This document shows, in pieces, positions 27,146 through 36,834 of a stretch of 64,000 nt of DNA (its first letter is position 1; each line of letters starts with the position of its first letter). The notes beneath the pieces were generated by a model, which was given only the letters and a program-made list of their open reading frames with translations, was not told the origin of the DNA and made no database searches. The stretch lies in NCBI RefSeq assembly GCF_025751555.1, contig NZ_JAOWLB010000013.1, positions 61,264 through 125,263 of the forward strand, given 5' to 3'. Source of the DNA: Ruegeria aquimaris. Its GTDB lineage: Bacteria; Pseudomonadota; Alphaproteobacteria; Rhodobacterales; Rhodobacteraceae. A program made the position numbers and the translations under genes.

Positions 27146-28372
27146 ATGGATACCGTTGCCAAGCCCAGCCTGCGTGACAAGGACAAGCCCGATCTGGGTG
27201 GGTTCGACTGGGAGGATCCGTTCCGCCTGGCCGACCAGCTGTCTGAGGATGAGCGCATGATCGCCGACGCGGCCCGCGCCTATGCGCAGGAAAAGCTGCA
27301 ACCGCGTGTCACTGCCGCGTTCCAGAACGAAGTGACAGATCCCGAAATCTTCCGTGAGATGGGCGAAATGGGCCTGCTGGGCACCACAATTCCCGAAGCT
27401 TATGGCGGCATCGGTGCAGGTTACGTGGCCTATGGTCTGGTCGCGCGCGAGGTCGAGCGTGTGGACAGCGGCTATCGCTCGATGATGTCGGTGCAAAGCT
27501 CGCTGGTGATGTACCCGATCTATGCCTATGGCAGCGAAGAGCAGCGGATGAAATATCTGCCCAAGCTCGCCAGTGGCGAATGGATCGGCTGTTTCGGCCT
27601 GACCGAGCCCGATGCCGGGTCGGACCCGGCCAGCATGAAGACCCGCGCGGTCAAGACCGAGGGCGGGTACAAGCTGACCGGCACCAAGATGTGGATCTCG
27701 AATGCACCGATCGCCGATGTTTTTGTGGTTTGGGCGAAATCCGACGCGCATGACGGCAAGATCCGCGGCTTTGTGCTGGAAAAAGGCATGAAGGGGCTGA
27801 GCGCGCCGAAGATCGAGAACAAGATGTCGCTGCGCGCCTCGATCACCGGCGAGATCGTCATGGACGGTGTCGAGGTGGGCGAAGAGGCTCTGTTGCCGCA
27901 TGTGTCCGGCCTGAAAGGCCCGTTCGGCTGTCTGAACCGGGCACGGTACGGCATCAGCTGGGGCGCGATGGGCGCTGCGGAATGCTGCTGGCACGCCGCG
28001 CGCCAATACGGTCTGGACCGCAAGCAGTTCAACCGCCCGCTGGCCCAGACCCAGCTGTTCCAGTTGAAACTGGCCAATATGCAGACGGAAATCGCGCTTG
28101 GCCTGCAAGCCAGCCTGCGTGTCGGCCGCCTTATGGACGAGGCCAAGGCCGCGCCCGAGATGATCTCGATCATCAAGCGCAACAACTGCGGCAAGGCGCT
28201 GGAAATCGCGCGCCACGCCCGCGATATGCATGGCGGCAACGGTATCAGCCTGGAATTCCAGGTGATCCGTCACATGGTGAACCTGGAGACGGTGAACACC
28301 TATGAAGGCACCCATGACGTGCACGCCCTGATCCTGGGCCGGGCGCAGACCGGGTTGCAGGCCTTCTTCTGA
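27146..28372 (+). CDS. gcdH: glutaryl-CoA dehydrogenase
   Basis: This 408-residue flavoprotein oxidises and decarboxylates glutaryl-CoA to crotonyl-CoA in lysine, tryptophan and glutarate breakdown. The fold-specific motifs [14 protein letters not shown] and [18 protein letters not shown] are present. The catalytic Glu lies in [26 protein letters not shown] lies before the ATG. It is a single gene followed by a good terminator. Confidence 0.94.
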   Translation: MDTVAKPSLRDKDKPDLGGFDWEDPFRLADQLSEDERMIADAARAYAQEKLQPRVTAAFQNEVTDPEIFREMGEMGLLGTTIPEAYGGIGAGYVAYGLVAREVERVDSGYRSMMSVQSSLVMYPIYAYGSEEQRMKYLPKLASGEWIGCFGLTEPDAGSDPASMKTRAVKTEGGYKLTGTKMWISNAPIADVFVVWAKSDAHDGKIRGFVLEKGMKGLSAPKIENKMSLRASITGEIVMDGVEVGEEALLPHVSGLKGPFGCLNRARYGISWGAMGAAECCWHAARQYGLDRKQFNRPLAQTQLFQLKLANMQTEIALGLQASLRVGRLMDEAKAAPEMISIIKRNNCGKALEIARHARDMHGGNGISLEFQVIRHMVNLETVNTYEGTHDVHALILGRAQTGLQAFF

Positions 28373-28394
28373 TCCTTCTCCAATCTGGTATTCG

Positions 28395-28424
28395 AGAGCG
28401 CGGGCCACGGTCCGCGCTCTTTTT
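28395..28424 (+). terminator. terminator of gcdH
   Basis: AGAGCGCGG and CCGCGCTCT form a 9-bp stem with an 8-nt loop, followed by TTTT. Confidence 0.8.
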
Positions 28425-28450
28425 CTGTGCACAGCCCTTCACATCTGAAC

Positions 28451-28480
28451 GAAATTATTCATATAAGATTAAGTGAATAT
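28451..28480. promoter_or_regulatory. AT-rich dyad before the sulP gene
   Basis: TATTCA and TGAATA lie 12 bp apart in an AT-rich patch, 40-70 bp upstream of the SulP start. This probably contains the promoter and could be an operator; no regulator is known. Confidence 0.3.
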
Positions 28481-28518
28481 GATGTGACTCGCCGGAGATC
28501 CGGAGGCAGGGGACCTCA

Positions 28519-30270
28519 ATGAGCTTGAAGAGCGTAATCGCGGGATCGGTCCGATACCTGCCCATTCTGGACTGGGGTCGGCGCTATGGCCGTGTGGAGC
28601 TGAGCAGCGACCTGATTGCGGCGGTGATCGTGACCGTCATGCTGATCCCGCAATCGCTGGCCTATGCCTTGCTGGCGGGGCTTCCAGCCGAGGTTGGGCT
28701 TTATGCCTCGATCCTGCCGCTGGTGGCCTATGCGCTGTTCGGCACCAGCCGGGCGCTGGCGGTGGGGCCGGTGGCGGTGATCTCGCTGATGACCGCCTCG
28801 GCGCTGGCGCCGCTTGGTCTGCAAAGCGTCACGGAATACGTGACCGCGGCGGGCATGCTGGCCTTGCTGTCCGGGGCAATGCTGCTGGGTATGGGGTTTT
28901 TCCGGATGGGGGTTGTTGCGAATTTTCTCAGCCATCCGGTGATTGCCGGGTTCATCACGGCATCGGGCCTGCTGATCGCCGCGAGTCAGCTCAAGCATAT
29001 CCTGGGCGTATCGGTACAGGGTCATAACCTGCCCGGACTTCTGTCTGATCTTTTTGCGCATCTGGACGAGACAAATCCCGCCACCCTGATCATCGGTCTG
29101 GCCGCGCTGGCTTTTCTGTTCTGGGTGCGCAAGGGCATGGCGGCGGCCTTGCAACGCCATTTCGGACTGTCGCGGCATCTGGCTGCCACCTTGGCGCGGA
29201 TCGGGCCGATCTTTGCGGTGATCGGAACCACTCTGGTGACCTGGGCGCTGGATCTGCAATCCTGGGGCGTGGCGGTGGTGGGGACCGTGCCGACCGGATT
29301 GCCGCCCGTCGGCGTTCCGTGGGAGGCATGGTCTCTGATCCCGGCGCTGGCCGGTCCGGCGCTGTTGCTGTCTGTCATAGGATATGTGGAATCCGTATCC
29401 GTGGCGCAAACCCTGGCCGCCAAGAAGAAACAGCGGATCGACCCGAACCAGGAGTTGATCGCGCTTGGCGCCGCCAACATGTCCTCGGCCTTGTCCGGCG
29501 GCTATCCGGTGACCGGCGGATTTGCCCGCTCGGTGGTGAATTTCGATGCCGGCGCCGAAACACCCGCGGCGGGCGCCTTTACCGCGGTGGGCCTGCTGGT
29601 CGCCGCGCTGTTCCTGACGCCGCTTCTGTATTTCCTGCCCAAGGCGACGCTGGCCGCCACGATCATCGTGGCGGTGCTGTCACTGGTGGATCTGTCGATC
29701 CTGACCCGCGCCTGGAGCTATTCGCGGGCGGATTTCGCGGCGGTGTTCACCACGATTGCGCTGACCCTGACCGCCGGTGTCGAAACCGGTGTCGCCAGCG
29801 GTGTTGTCGTCTCGCTCTTGCTCTTTGTCTGGAAAACCTCGCGCCCGCATGTCGCCGAAGTGGGGCAGGTGCCCGGAAGCCAGCATTTCCGAAACATCCT
29901 GCGTCATCATGTGGTGACCGACCCGCATGTTCTGACGCTGCGGATCGACGAAAGCCTGTATTTCGCCAACGCCCGCCGGATGGAGGATATGGTTGTCGAA
30001 CGTGTCCTGCGCGACCGGAACACGATCCGTCATGTCATCCTGATGTTCTCGGCGGTGAACGAGGTGGATTTCAGCGCGCTGGAATCGCTGGAAGCCATCA
30101 ACCAGCGGCTGCGCGATCTGGGGCTCACGCTGCATCTGTCCGAAGTCAAAGGTCCGGTGATGGACCGGCTGAAACGCAGCCATTTCCTGCAAGAGATGAC
30201 AGGGCAGGTTTTCCTGTCCCAATATGAGGCTTTTGATCATTTGCGATCCAGGGACGCCAGGATTGCTTGA
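28519..30270 (+). CDS. SulP-family anion transporter with STAS domain
   Basis: This is a 583-residue transporter. About 12 membrane segments (residues 25-430) carry the SulP signature (VTVMLIPQSLAYALLAGLPA). They are followed by a cytoplasmic STAS domain (about 445-560; DESLYFANARRMEDMV and NEVDFSALESLEAI). Family members carry sulfate, bicarbonate or other anions as symporters or exchangers. The substrate is not predictable here; no carbonic anhydrase fusion or cys genes adjoin it. Confidence 0.9.
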   Translation: MSLKSVIAGSVRYLPILDWGRRYGRVELSSDLIAAVIVTVMLIPQSLAYALLAGLPAEVGLYASILPLVAYALFGTSRALAVGPVAVISLMTASALAPLGLQSVTEYVTAAGMLALLSGAMLLGMGFFRMGVVANFLSHPVIAGFITASGLLIAASQLKHILGVSVQGHNLPGLLSDLFAHLDETNPATLIIGLAALAFLFWVRKGMAAALQRHFGLSRHLAATLARIGPIFAVIGTTLVTWALDLQSWGVAVVGTVPTGLPPVGVPWEAWSLIPALAGPALLLSVIGYVESVSVAQTLAAKKKQRIDPNQELIALGAANMSSALSGGYPVTGGFARSVVNFDAGAETPAAGAFTAVGLLVAALFLTPLLYFLPKATLAATIIVAVLSLVDLSILTRAWSYSRADFAAVFTTIALTLTAGVETGVASGVVVSLLLFVWKTSRPHVAEVGQVPGSQHFRNILRHHVVTDPHVLTLRIDESLYFANARRMEDMVVERVLRDRNTIRHVILMFSAVNEVDFSALESLEAINQRLRDLGLTLHLSEVKGPVMDRLKRSHFLQEMTGQVFLSQYEAFDHLRSRDARIA

Positions 30271-30297
30271 ATACCTATGATTCTCATAATCGGTATT
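30270..30297. promoter_or_regulatory. 28-bp imperfect dyad AATACC...GGTATT
   Basis: Outer arms AATACC and GGTATT match perfectly and inner AT steps are symmetric. It lies 110 bp upstream of the SDR gene and immediately after the sulP stop. It may be an operator. Confidence 0.3.
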
Positions 30298-30324
30298 ATG
30301 TTGAATACTTGCGCTTGCCGGGGC

Positions 30325-30337
30325 GTCACATGGTGAC
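30325..30337. promoter_or_regulatory. palindrome GTCAC-ATG-GTGAC
   Basis: A perfect 5-bp inverted repeat with a 3-bp centre lies 70 bp before the SDR start. The form suits a helix-turn-helix dimer; the binder is unknown. Confidence 0.3.
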
Positions 30338-30406
30338 AAAGGATTGGCTTGTTCCCCAAGGAATTCATACGATTGCAGTGAACATCTGGCATCGTAAGGA
30401 TCTGAT

Positions 30407-31177
30407 ATGGAGTTGAAAGACCGGATTGTCGTCGTGACAGGTGCCGCCAGTGGCATCGGACGTGGTCTTGCAGTGCGTTTCGCCGCCGAAGGCGCAAAAT
30501 CTGTCGTCTGTGCCGACAGAAATCTGGCTGGCGCGCAGCAAGTTGCCGATGAGATCGGCGGGGTCGCCTTTGCCTGCGATGTCAGCAAGGAAGATGATAT
30601 TTCCCGGCTGGTCGACATGGTTGAACGCGAGGTCGGACCGATCGACCTCTTCTGCTCCAATGCGGGTATCCTGACGATCGGCGGCATCGAGACGCCCAAC
30701 GAGGAATGGCAGCGGATCTGGGACATCAACGTCATGTCACAGGTCTGGGCCGCGCGCCATGTGGTGCCGCGCATGATTGCGCGCGGTGGTGGTTACCTGC
30801 TCAACACGGCCTCGGCTGCGGGTCTGCTTAACCAGGTCGGCGCCGCGCCCTATGGCGTGACCAAACATGCCTCGATCGGATTGGCAGAATGGCTGGCGAT
30901 GACCTATGGCGATCAGGGCATCGGCGTCTCGGTCCTGTGCCCGCAGGCCGTGCGATCCGAAATGACACGCGGGCATGAGGAGTCAGTAGCCGCGCTGGAT
31001 GGCATGCTGGAGCCTTCGGATGTGGCGCAGGCCTGTGTGGAGGCCATCCGCGACCAGCGATTCCTGGTGCTGCCGCATCCACAGGTTTTGGACTATATCC
31101 GAATGAAAACAGCTGATTACGACCGGTGGCTGGGTGGAATGCGCAAGCTGAACCGGCAGTTCGGCGGCAAGCTCTAA
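30407..31177 (+). CDS. short-chain dehydrogenase/reductase
   Basis: This is a 256-residue classical SDR. The Rossmann motif is TGAASGIG, NAG is present in CSNAGI, the catalytic Ser lies in NTASAAG and Tyr/Lys in YGVTK. The acidic residue after strand 2 (CADRN) suggests NAD preference. It converges with tesB, overlapping it by 4 bp at the stops. The substrate is unknown; the nearby acyl-CoA genes hint at a hydroxyacyl or alcohol substrate. Confidence 0.85.
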   Translation: MELKDRIVVVTGAASGIGRGLAVRFAAEGAKSVVCADRNLAGAQQVADEIGGVAFACDVSKEDDISRLVDMVEREVGPIDLFCSNAGILTIGGIETPNEEWQRIWDINVMSQVWAARHVVPRMIARGGGYLLNTASAAGLLNQVGAAPYGVTKHASIGLAEWLAMTYGDQGIGVSVLCPQAVRSEMTRGHEESVAALDGMLEPSDVAQACVEAIRDQRFLVLPHPQVLDYIRMKTADYDRWLGGMRKLNRQFGGKL

Positions 31178-32043
31178 TCCCGGGGTCGCAAGCGTCGCAT
31201 CAGGCCCTCCTGGGCGACGCTTGCCACCAGGGTGCCATCCTCGGCATAGATTTTGCCTCGGTTGAAGCTGCGGCCCGCGCCGGTCCAGGGGCTGTCCATC
31301 GCGTAGAGATGCCAGTTCTCGAACCGGATCGGCGCGTGAAACCACATCGCATGATCCAGGCTCGCGCCATTGACCTGGCGGGTGTACCAGCTGAGCCCGT
31401 GCGGGCGCAGGCCGGAGCCCAACAGCCCCATGTCCGAGGCATAGGCCAGGAGCAGATGCTGGGTTGCCGGATCGGCTCCGGCGGCGGCGCCCATCCGGAA
31501 CCACAAGTAATGGCGGTCGTCTGTCGGGATCGGCTCGAACATGTCGCGCGGCTCGACCTCGCGGATTTCGATGGGCCTTGGCCGGGTGAACTCGGCCCTG
31601 TGCTTCTCGGGGATGCGGTCGATGAAGCGCTCTTGCAGGGTCTGGCGTGTGGGATGCGCAGCCGGGCCGTCAATCCCGGGCATAGGGTGCTGGTGATCCC
31701 AGCCGTCGTCACCGGCATGAAACGAGGCGGACAGGTTCAGGATTTGCCGCCCATGCTGAATCGCCACCACGCGCCGGGTGGTGAACGACCCTCCATCCCG
31801 CGCTCTATCCACTTGATAGATAACGGGAATACTTGGATCTCCGGGGCGGATGAAGTAAGCGTGTAGTGAGTGGCACAGCCTGTCCTCCACCGTCCTGTAG
31901 GCTGCGGCCAGCGCCTGGGCGATCACCTGTCCGCCGTAGATGCGCGTGGGTGTTTCACCCCCCGACCCTGTCCCCCGAAACAAATCGGTTTCCAGACGCT
32001 CGATATCGAGCAAGTCCAGCAACTGGCGTTCGGCGTCTGTCAT
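31174..32043 (-). CDS. tesB: acyl-CoA thioesterase II (TesB family)
   Basis: This 289-residue double-hotdog thioesterase hydrolyses acyl-CoA to free acid and CoA. Family motifs include TRIYGGQVIAQALAAAY near the N-terminus, SLHAYFIRPGD and the C-terminal SMD-like segment DSPWTGAGRSFNRGKIY. It is the last gene of the ECH-hydrolase-AacS-tesB run, 15 bp after acetoacetyl-CoA synthetase. Confidence 0.9.
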   Translation of the reverse strand: MTDAERQLLDLLDIERLETDLFRGTGSGGETPTRIYGGQVIAQALAAAYRTVEDRLCHSLHAYFIRPGDPSIPVIYQVDRARDGGSFTTRRVVAIQHGRQILNLSASFHAGDDGWDHQHPMPGIDGPAAHPTRQTLQERFIDRIPEKHRAEFTRPRPIEIREVEPRDMFEPIPTDDRHYLWFRMGAAAGADPATQHLLLAYASDMGLLGSGLRPHGLSWYTRQVNGASLDHAMWFHAPIRFENWHLYAMDSPWTGAGRSFNRGKIYAEDGTLVASVAQEGLMRRLRPRD

Positions 32044-32058
32044 GGGGATCTCGTATCT

Positions 32059-34014
32059 TTACGTTCGCTGTGCCGCATAAGTGATGAAAAACTCGAAGCT
32101 TTCCGGGTTTGCCATCGAGTCCCGGTTGACCACCTTGGCGGCATCACCGCCCAATAGCAGTTTTTTGACAGGGACTTCCAGTTTCTTTCCCGACAGGGTG
32201 CGCGGCACTTCCTTGATTTCTATGATCTCATTCGGGATGAAACGGGGCGAGACCGCCTCGCGGATGGCGGTGTTGATCTTAGCTTTCAGGTCGTCGTCCA
32301 ATTCTACGCCCGGCACCGGAACGACAAAGAGCGGCATGAAACTGTCGCGGCCAAGGAATTCCAGATCTACCACGAGACTGTCAAATATCTCAGGCAGAGC
32401 TTCGACCGCGCGGTAGATCTCGGAAGAGCCCAGCCGCAGCCCCTTGCGGTTGATGGTGGCGTCGGACCGGCCGTAGATCACCGATCCGCCTTCGGGAGTG
32501 ATCTCGATCCAGTCGCCATGCCGCCAGATACCGGGATAAGTGTCGAAATAACTCTCAAACAACCGACTGCCGTCAGTATCGCCCCAGAAATAGAGTGGCA
32601 TCGAGGGAAGCGGTTCGGTACAGACCAACTCTCCGACTTCACCAATGATTTCATTGCCTTCCGGGTCAAAGCTGCGAACAGCATTGCCCAGATAACGGCA
32701 TTGCATCTCGCCCGCGCGCACCGGCAACATCGGGTTGCCCCCCACGAAAGCGCCGCAGAGGTCGGTCCCGCCCGAGATCGGCGCCAGCCAGATGTCCGGG
32801 TCGATGGCGTCATAGACCCATTCGTACCCATCGGCCGTCAGCGGCGACCCGGTAGTGCCAAGCGCCTTGAGCGCGCTCAGGTCCAACTCGTCGCGCGGGC
32901 TAATGCCAGCCTTGACGCAGAGGGTCACAAAGGCCGCGCCAAAGCCGAAGTTTGTGAGCCGTTCCCGTGCAACACAACGCCAGACTTCGAGCATGTCAGG
33001 ATGATTGGCGGCGCCATCGAACAGCAACACGGTCGCACCCTGCCCCAACGCCACGAATTGCACGTTCCACATGATCCAGCCTGACGATGTCAGCCAGGAG
33101 AACCGGTCGCCCGCCTTCAGATCCTGATGCAGCGACTGCTTGGCACCTTCCAGAAGGATGCCGCCATGCCCGTGGACGATGGACTTGGGGTTGCCGGTCG
33201 TGCCCGAGGAATAGACGATCCACAGCGGATGATCGAAGGGCAGATCGGCAAAGCTCAGCTCAGCCTCTGTATCCGTCAAGTTGGACCAGGCCGTCACATC
33301 GCCGTCCAGTCCACCCGCCACCGGGATCAGCACCGTGTGTTCCAGCGTGTCGAGGCCCGCGCGGATGGTGTCCAACGCGGCACGCCGGTCGACCAGCTTG
33401 CCCGCATGCACGTATCCATCCTGCGCGATCAGCACCTTGGGTTCGATCTGGCGGAACCGGTCCAGGATGGCCACATGTCCCATGTCCGGGGCGCAAAGGG
33501 ACCAGATCGCACCGATGCTGGCACAGGCGAGAAAGGCGATGGTAGCGGTTTCGGTGTTGGGCAGGACGGCGACCACCCGGTCGCCCTGCCCCACGCCCAT
33601 GGCGCGCAGATGGGTTGCCACGCTGGCGACGCGATGCGCCAGCTCGGCCCAGGTCAATTCGCAGCGCCCAAAGGTTTCTGATTGAACAATCAGCGCCACC
33701 TCGTCCGGCCGGGTTTCGGCGCTGCGCAGCATCTGGCGGGCGAAATTGGTCCGCACCCCGGGAAACCACTCGGCGCCTGGCATCCTTCGGTCCGCCAGAA
33801 CCACGCCGGTTCCACCGGAAAACGGCAGATCGAAATAGTCCCGGATCGCGGTCCAGAACCCATCGAGATCGCTTATGCTCCAAATCCAGAGCGCATTGTA
33901 ATCCTTGAATTCCAGGCTCTTTTCCGACTTCAGCCATTTCTGAAACGCGGCCATACGACTTTGCTCGGCGCGGTCTTTCGTGGGTGTCCAGAGGATGGGC
34001 CTGGGGTCGGACAT
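32059..34014 (-). CDS. acetoacetyl-CoA synthetase
   Basis: This 651-residue ANL-superfamily ligase activates acetoacetate with ATP and CoA. The length and N-terminal cap fit AacS exactly. The adenylation motif is IVYSSGTTGNPKSIVHGHGG, with YGRSDATINRKGLRLGSSE at the domain hinge and SGKKLEVPVKKL at the C-terminus. Its ATG overlaps the stop of the upstream hydrolase gene by 1 bp. It would feed acetoacetate from ketone bodies or leucine breakdown into central metabolism. Confidence 0.93.
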   Translation of the reverse strand: MSDPRPILWTPTKDRAEQSRMAAFQKWLKSEKSLEFKDYNALWIWSISDLDGFWTAIRDYFDLPFSGGTGVVLADRRMPGAEWFPGVRTNFARQMLRSAETRPDEVALIVQSETFGRCELTWAELAHRVASVATHLRAMGVGQGDRVVAVLPNTETATIAFLACASIGAIWSLCAPDMGHVAILDRFRQIEPKVLIAQDGYVHAGKLVDRRAALDTIRAGLDTLEHTVLIPVAGGLDGDVTAWSNLTDTEAELSFADLPFDHPLWIVYSSGTTGNPKSIVHGHGGILLEGAKQSLHQDLKAGDRFSWLTSSGWIMWNVQFVALGQGATVLLFDGAANHPDMLEVWRCVARERLTNFGFGAAFVTLCVKAGISPRDELDLSALKALGTTGSPLTADGYEWVYDAIDPDIWLAPISGGTDLCGAFVGGNPMLPVRAGEMQCRYLGNAVRSFDPEGNEIIGEVGELVCTEPLPSMPLYFWGDTDGSRLFESYFDTYPGIWRHGDWIEITPEGGSVIYGRSDATINRKGLRLGSSEIYRAVEALPEIFDSLVVDLEFLGRDSFMPLFVVPVPGVELDDDLKAKINTAIREAVSPRFIPNEIIEIKEVPRTLSGKKLEVPVKKLLLGGDAAKVVNRDSMANPESFEFFITYAAQRT

Positions 34015-35246
34015 CAGATCAGTGCTCCATGGATCAACGCCTTGAGCTCGGATCGTGAGGGATAGGAACTCGATGGTGAAAGCTGTGTGAAGAAGATAAC
34101 CGTGATATCATGCACCCGGTCGAGCCAGAAGAAGGTCGATGCCATGCCGCCCCAGCTGAAATCGCCGACGGATCCGGGGGTTCGTGCGCGGCCCGGATCC
34201 AGCACAACGGCGCCGCCCAGGCCAAAACCCATGCCTTCCATCGGCTGTTCGGCGAAGCTCTGCGGTCCCATCGCGGCGATATCGCCCGGCAGATGGTTGC
34301 GCATCATGAAGTCCAGCGTCGCAGGCCCGACAAGGCGCTGGCCATCCACCTCGCCCCCGCGGCGCAATATCTCTGCAAACCGACGGTAGTCGTCGATGGT
34401 GCTCACCAATCCGCCGCCCCCGGAATACATCGTTGCTGCCTCAAAGGGCGATTGCCCGGCCTGATCGACCAGCCGCAGGGTCTCGCCCCCTGCCTTGGCC
34501 GCATTCAGCGCCATGGCATCACCGGCAAGCGGTGTGTAGAGCGATGCGAACCGGTCCCCTGCTCCGATCGGTACCGAAAATCCGGTTTCCGTCATCCCAA
34601 GGGGGGCAAATATCTCCTGTGCAAAGAACTCCGCCAGTGACCGGCCCGAGACTACTTCGACCACGCGACCCAGAATGTCGATGGCCACCGAGTATTCCCA
34701 GCGGGTTCCGGGCTGAAAGGCCAAGGGCAGCGCCGCGACCTGGTCGCACATATCCGCCAGCGACCCCTGATCGGGTTTGAAGAGGAGGTCCTGTTCCTCC
34801 ATCGCGCGGGCCAGCACGCCGGGGTTGAACGGATAGCTGAGCCCCGACGTATGGGTCAGCAGCTGGTGCAACGTTGGTGTTGCCGCTGGTTCTGTCTGGT
34901 CGATCCGCTCGGCGCCGGGCACCAACGCCCGCATGTCAGAGAAGGACGGGATGAACTGGGACACGGGTGCGTCGAGGTGAAACAACCCCCGTTCCGCCAG
35001 CATCATTACCGCAAGCGACGTGACTGGCTTGGTCATTGAATAGATCCGCGCAATCGTGTCACGCTGGAACGGCAGGCTGTTCTCGACGCTGCGCAGACCT
35101 GCGGCGTGAAAATACACCTCTTCGCCCGACTGGCTGATCAGAACGGAACTGCCGGCATACTTGCGTTGATCGACATAGCGCTGCATCCATTCGCCGATGC
35201 GCCCAAGCCGCGTTGTGTCGAGTTTGCGTGAAATCGGGCCGGTCAT
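34014..35246 (-). CDS. serine hydrolase of the beta-lactamase class C family
   Basis: This is a 410-residue protein. The nucleophile motif SMTK (SxxK) follows IARIY. A Tyr-containing WEYSVAID segment resembles the YxN motif region. No signal peptide is seen, so it is probably cytoplasmic and acts as an esterase or lactonase rather than an antibiotic-resistance enzyme. It lies between an enoyl-CoA hydratase and acetoacetyl-CoA synthetase. In such a setting it could open lactones or cleave short esters, though this is inference. Confidence 0.82.
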   Translation of the reverse strand: MTGPISRKLDTTRLGRIGEWMQRYVDQRKYAGSSVLISQSGEEVYFHAAGLRSVENSLPFQRDTIARIYSMTKPVTSLAVMMLAERGLFHLDAPVSQFIPSFSDMRALVPGAERIDQTEPAATPTLHQLLTHTSGLSYPFNPGVLARAMEEQDLLFKPDQGSLADMCDQVAALPLAFQPGTRWEYSVAIDILGRVVEVVSGRSLAEFFAQEIFAPLGMTETGFSVPIGAGDRFASLYTPLAGDAMALNAAKAGGETLRLVDQAGQSPFEAATMYSGGGGLVSTIDDYRRFAEILRRGGEVDGQRLVGPATLDFMMRNHLPGDIAAMGPQSFAEQPMEGMGFGLGGAVVLDPGRARTPGSVGDFSWGGMASTFFWLDRVHDITVIFFTQLSPSSSYPSRSELKALIHGALI

Positions 35247-35325
35247 CTGAATGGTCTCCTCTGGCTGCGCCTCGGCCGGAGTGTCCCCCGCGCCCGCGCC
35301 CGAGAAAAGTACGTAGGAATACGCA

Positions 35326-36078
35326 TCACCCGATCATCGCCCGCATCGCAGCCCGCGTTTCCGAGTTGAACCAACCACCGTCTGGCGCGTTGCCGCCCGC
35401 CGCGATCTCATTCCCGATCAGCGCGATGGTCGCGCCTCGGACCTGTTGTTTGACCTTGGCATAGGTAACTGGCGGGATCTGAGCCAGTGCCCGTGCCTCG
35501 GCCAGGGCGCGCGTATGGACGTCATCGTCCAGCACGTCGGCGATACCGGCCGCATGCGCGGTTTGCGCGTCGATGGGCTGCCCCGTCAGCATCAGCCGAC
35601 GAAGCATGTCGGGCGACAGGGTCGCGCGGGCAATCTCCATGGGGCCAACCGGGAAATCGGCGCCCACCCGCACCTCGGCCAGTCCAAGCCGCGCCTTGGG
35701 CGATACAACGCGCAGATCGCTGCCCAGCACAAAGAACAGCCCACCCGCGATGGCGGCGCCGTTGACGGCGCAGACCGTGGGTTTTGGACAGGCAAAGAGC
35801 GCCAGGAACCCTTCGTTCAGCCCCCTCACGATGGCGTGCTGCTGCGGAATGTCGAAATGCTGCGCCTCCTTGAGGTCGAGGCCCGCGGACAGAACCTTGA
35901 ACGGGCTGGTCAGGACGATGGCCCGCACCGTCTGGTTCTGTTCCAGTTTTGCGATGGTCGCGGCAAACTCGGTCAGGAACGGCGCGCTCAGCGCGTTCAC
36001 CGGCGCCCGGTTCAGCACCAGTTCCGCCAGCCCACCCTGATGCATCGTCACAAGAACTTCGCTCACATTGTCCTCCAT
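35326..36078 (-). CDS. enoyl-CoA hydratase/isomerase family protein
   Basis: This is a 250-residue crotonase-fold protein. The oxyanion-hole segments LSAGLDLKEA and NGAAIAGG are present, followed by ARLGLAEVRVGADFP. It is at the head of the minus-strand run toward tesB, divergent from the GST operon. The exact substrate is not predictable. Confidence 0.82.
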   Translation of the reverse strand: MEDNVSEVLVTMHQGGLAELVLNRAPVNALSAPFLTEFAATIAKLEQNQTVRAIVLTSPFKVLSAGLDLKEAQHFDIPQQHAIVRGLNEGFLALFACPKPTVCAVNGAAIAGGLFFVLGSDLRVVSPKARLGLAEVRVGADFPVGPMEIARATLSPDMLRRLMLTGQPIDAQTAHAAGIADVLDDDVHTRALAEARALAQIPPVTYAKVKQQVRGATIALIGNEIAAGGNAPDGGWFNSETRAAMRAMIG

Positions 36079-36228
36079 CGCTTGCGCAGCCTAGTCGGGC
36101 TGAGCCCCGGACGTCGAGTAGCAAACCCGGCTTCCGCAACACAAGATGCGTAACGTCACAACCGGAGATGTTGACACTTTGCTTGGGCGGTCCCTAGCCT
36201 GATCCAGGGTCACTGATGAGGGTCAAAC

Positions 36229-36834
36229 ATGAAGCTCTATTTCGCTCCGGACACGCGCGCGGTACGCATTGCCTGGCTGCTCGAGGAGTTGGGGATCACC
36301 TATGACCTGGAAAGGTTCATGCTGGGCGATCCGACCATGCGCAGCCCCGAGTATCGTCAGGTACATCCATTGGGTCGCGTGCCGGTGCTTGTCGATGGCG
36401 ATGTGACCCTTCACGAATCCGGGGCGATTGTCGAATATGTGCTGGCCCGACACGGCCAGGGTCGTCTGTGCCCCGAAACTGGTTCAGCCGAATTCCCCAA
36501 CTACCTGCAATGGCTGCATTTTTGCGAAGGCATGCTGATGCCTCCGATCAACACGATCGTGGTGGAAACGGTTCTGTTGCCACCGGATCGGCGCAACGAG
36601 GTGAATGTGAAGCGGGCCGTGAAACTTCTCAATCAGATGCTCGCCGCGGTAGATAGGCACATGGAGGAAAGAGAGTATCTGGCGGGCGCGTTTTCGGGTG
36701 CCGATATCATGACCGGGCATGCGGTGATCACCTCTGCCCGGTTGGGGGGCGATTTCGCCGATAAACCCAACCTGCAACCCTATGCCGACCGGCTGCTGGC
36801 CCGGCCTGCGCTGCAAAAAGCGAACGCGCTGTGA
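36229..36834 (+). CDS. glutathione S-transferase
   Basis: This is a 201-residue protein. The N-terminal thioredoxin-like domain (MKLYFAPDTRAVRIAWLLEE, RVPVLVDGDVTLHESGAIVEY) contains the cis-Pro and ES glutathione-binding residues. A helical domain follows. The first gene of a three-gene operon, it overlaps the next SDR by 4 bp. Its partner HCCA isomerase is also from the glutathione/DsbA fold world, suggesting a shared aromatic or electrophile pathway. Confidence 0.87.
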   Translation: MKLYFAPDTRAVRIAWLLEELGITYDLERFMLGDPTMRSPEYRQVHPLGRVPVLVDGDVTLHESGAIVEYVLARHGQGRLCPETGSAEFPNYLQWLHFCEGMLMPPINTIVVETVLLPPDRRNEVNVKRAVKLLNQMLAAVDRHMEEREYLAGAFSGADIMTGHAVITSARLGGDFADKPNLQPYADRLLARPALQKANAL

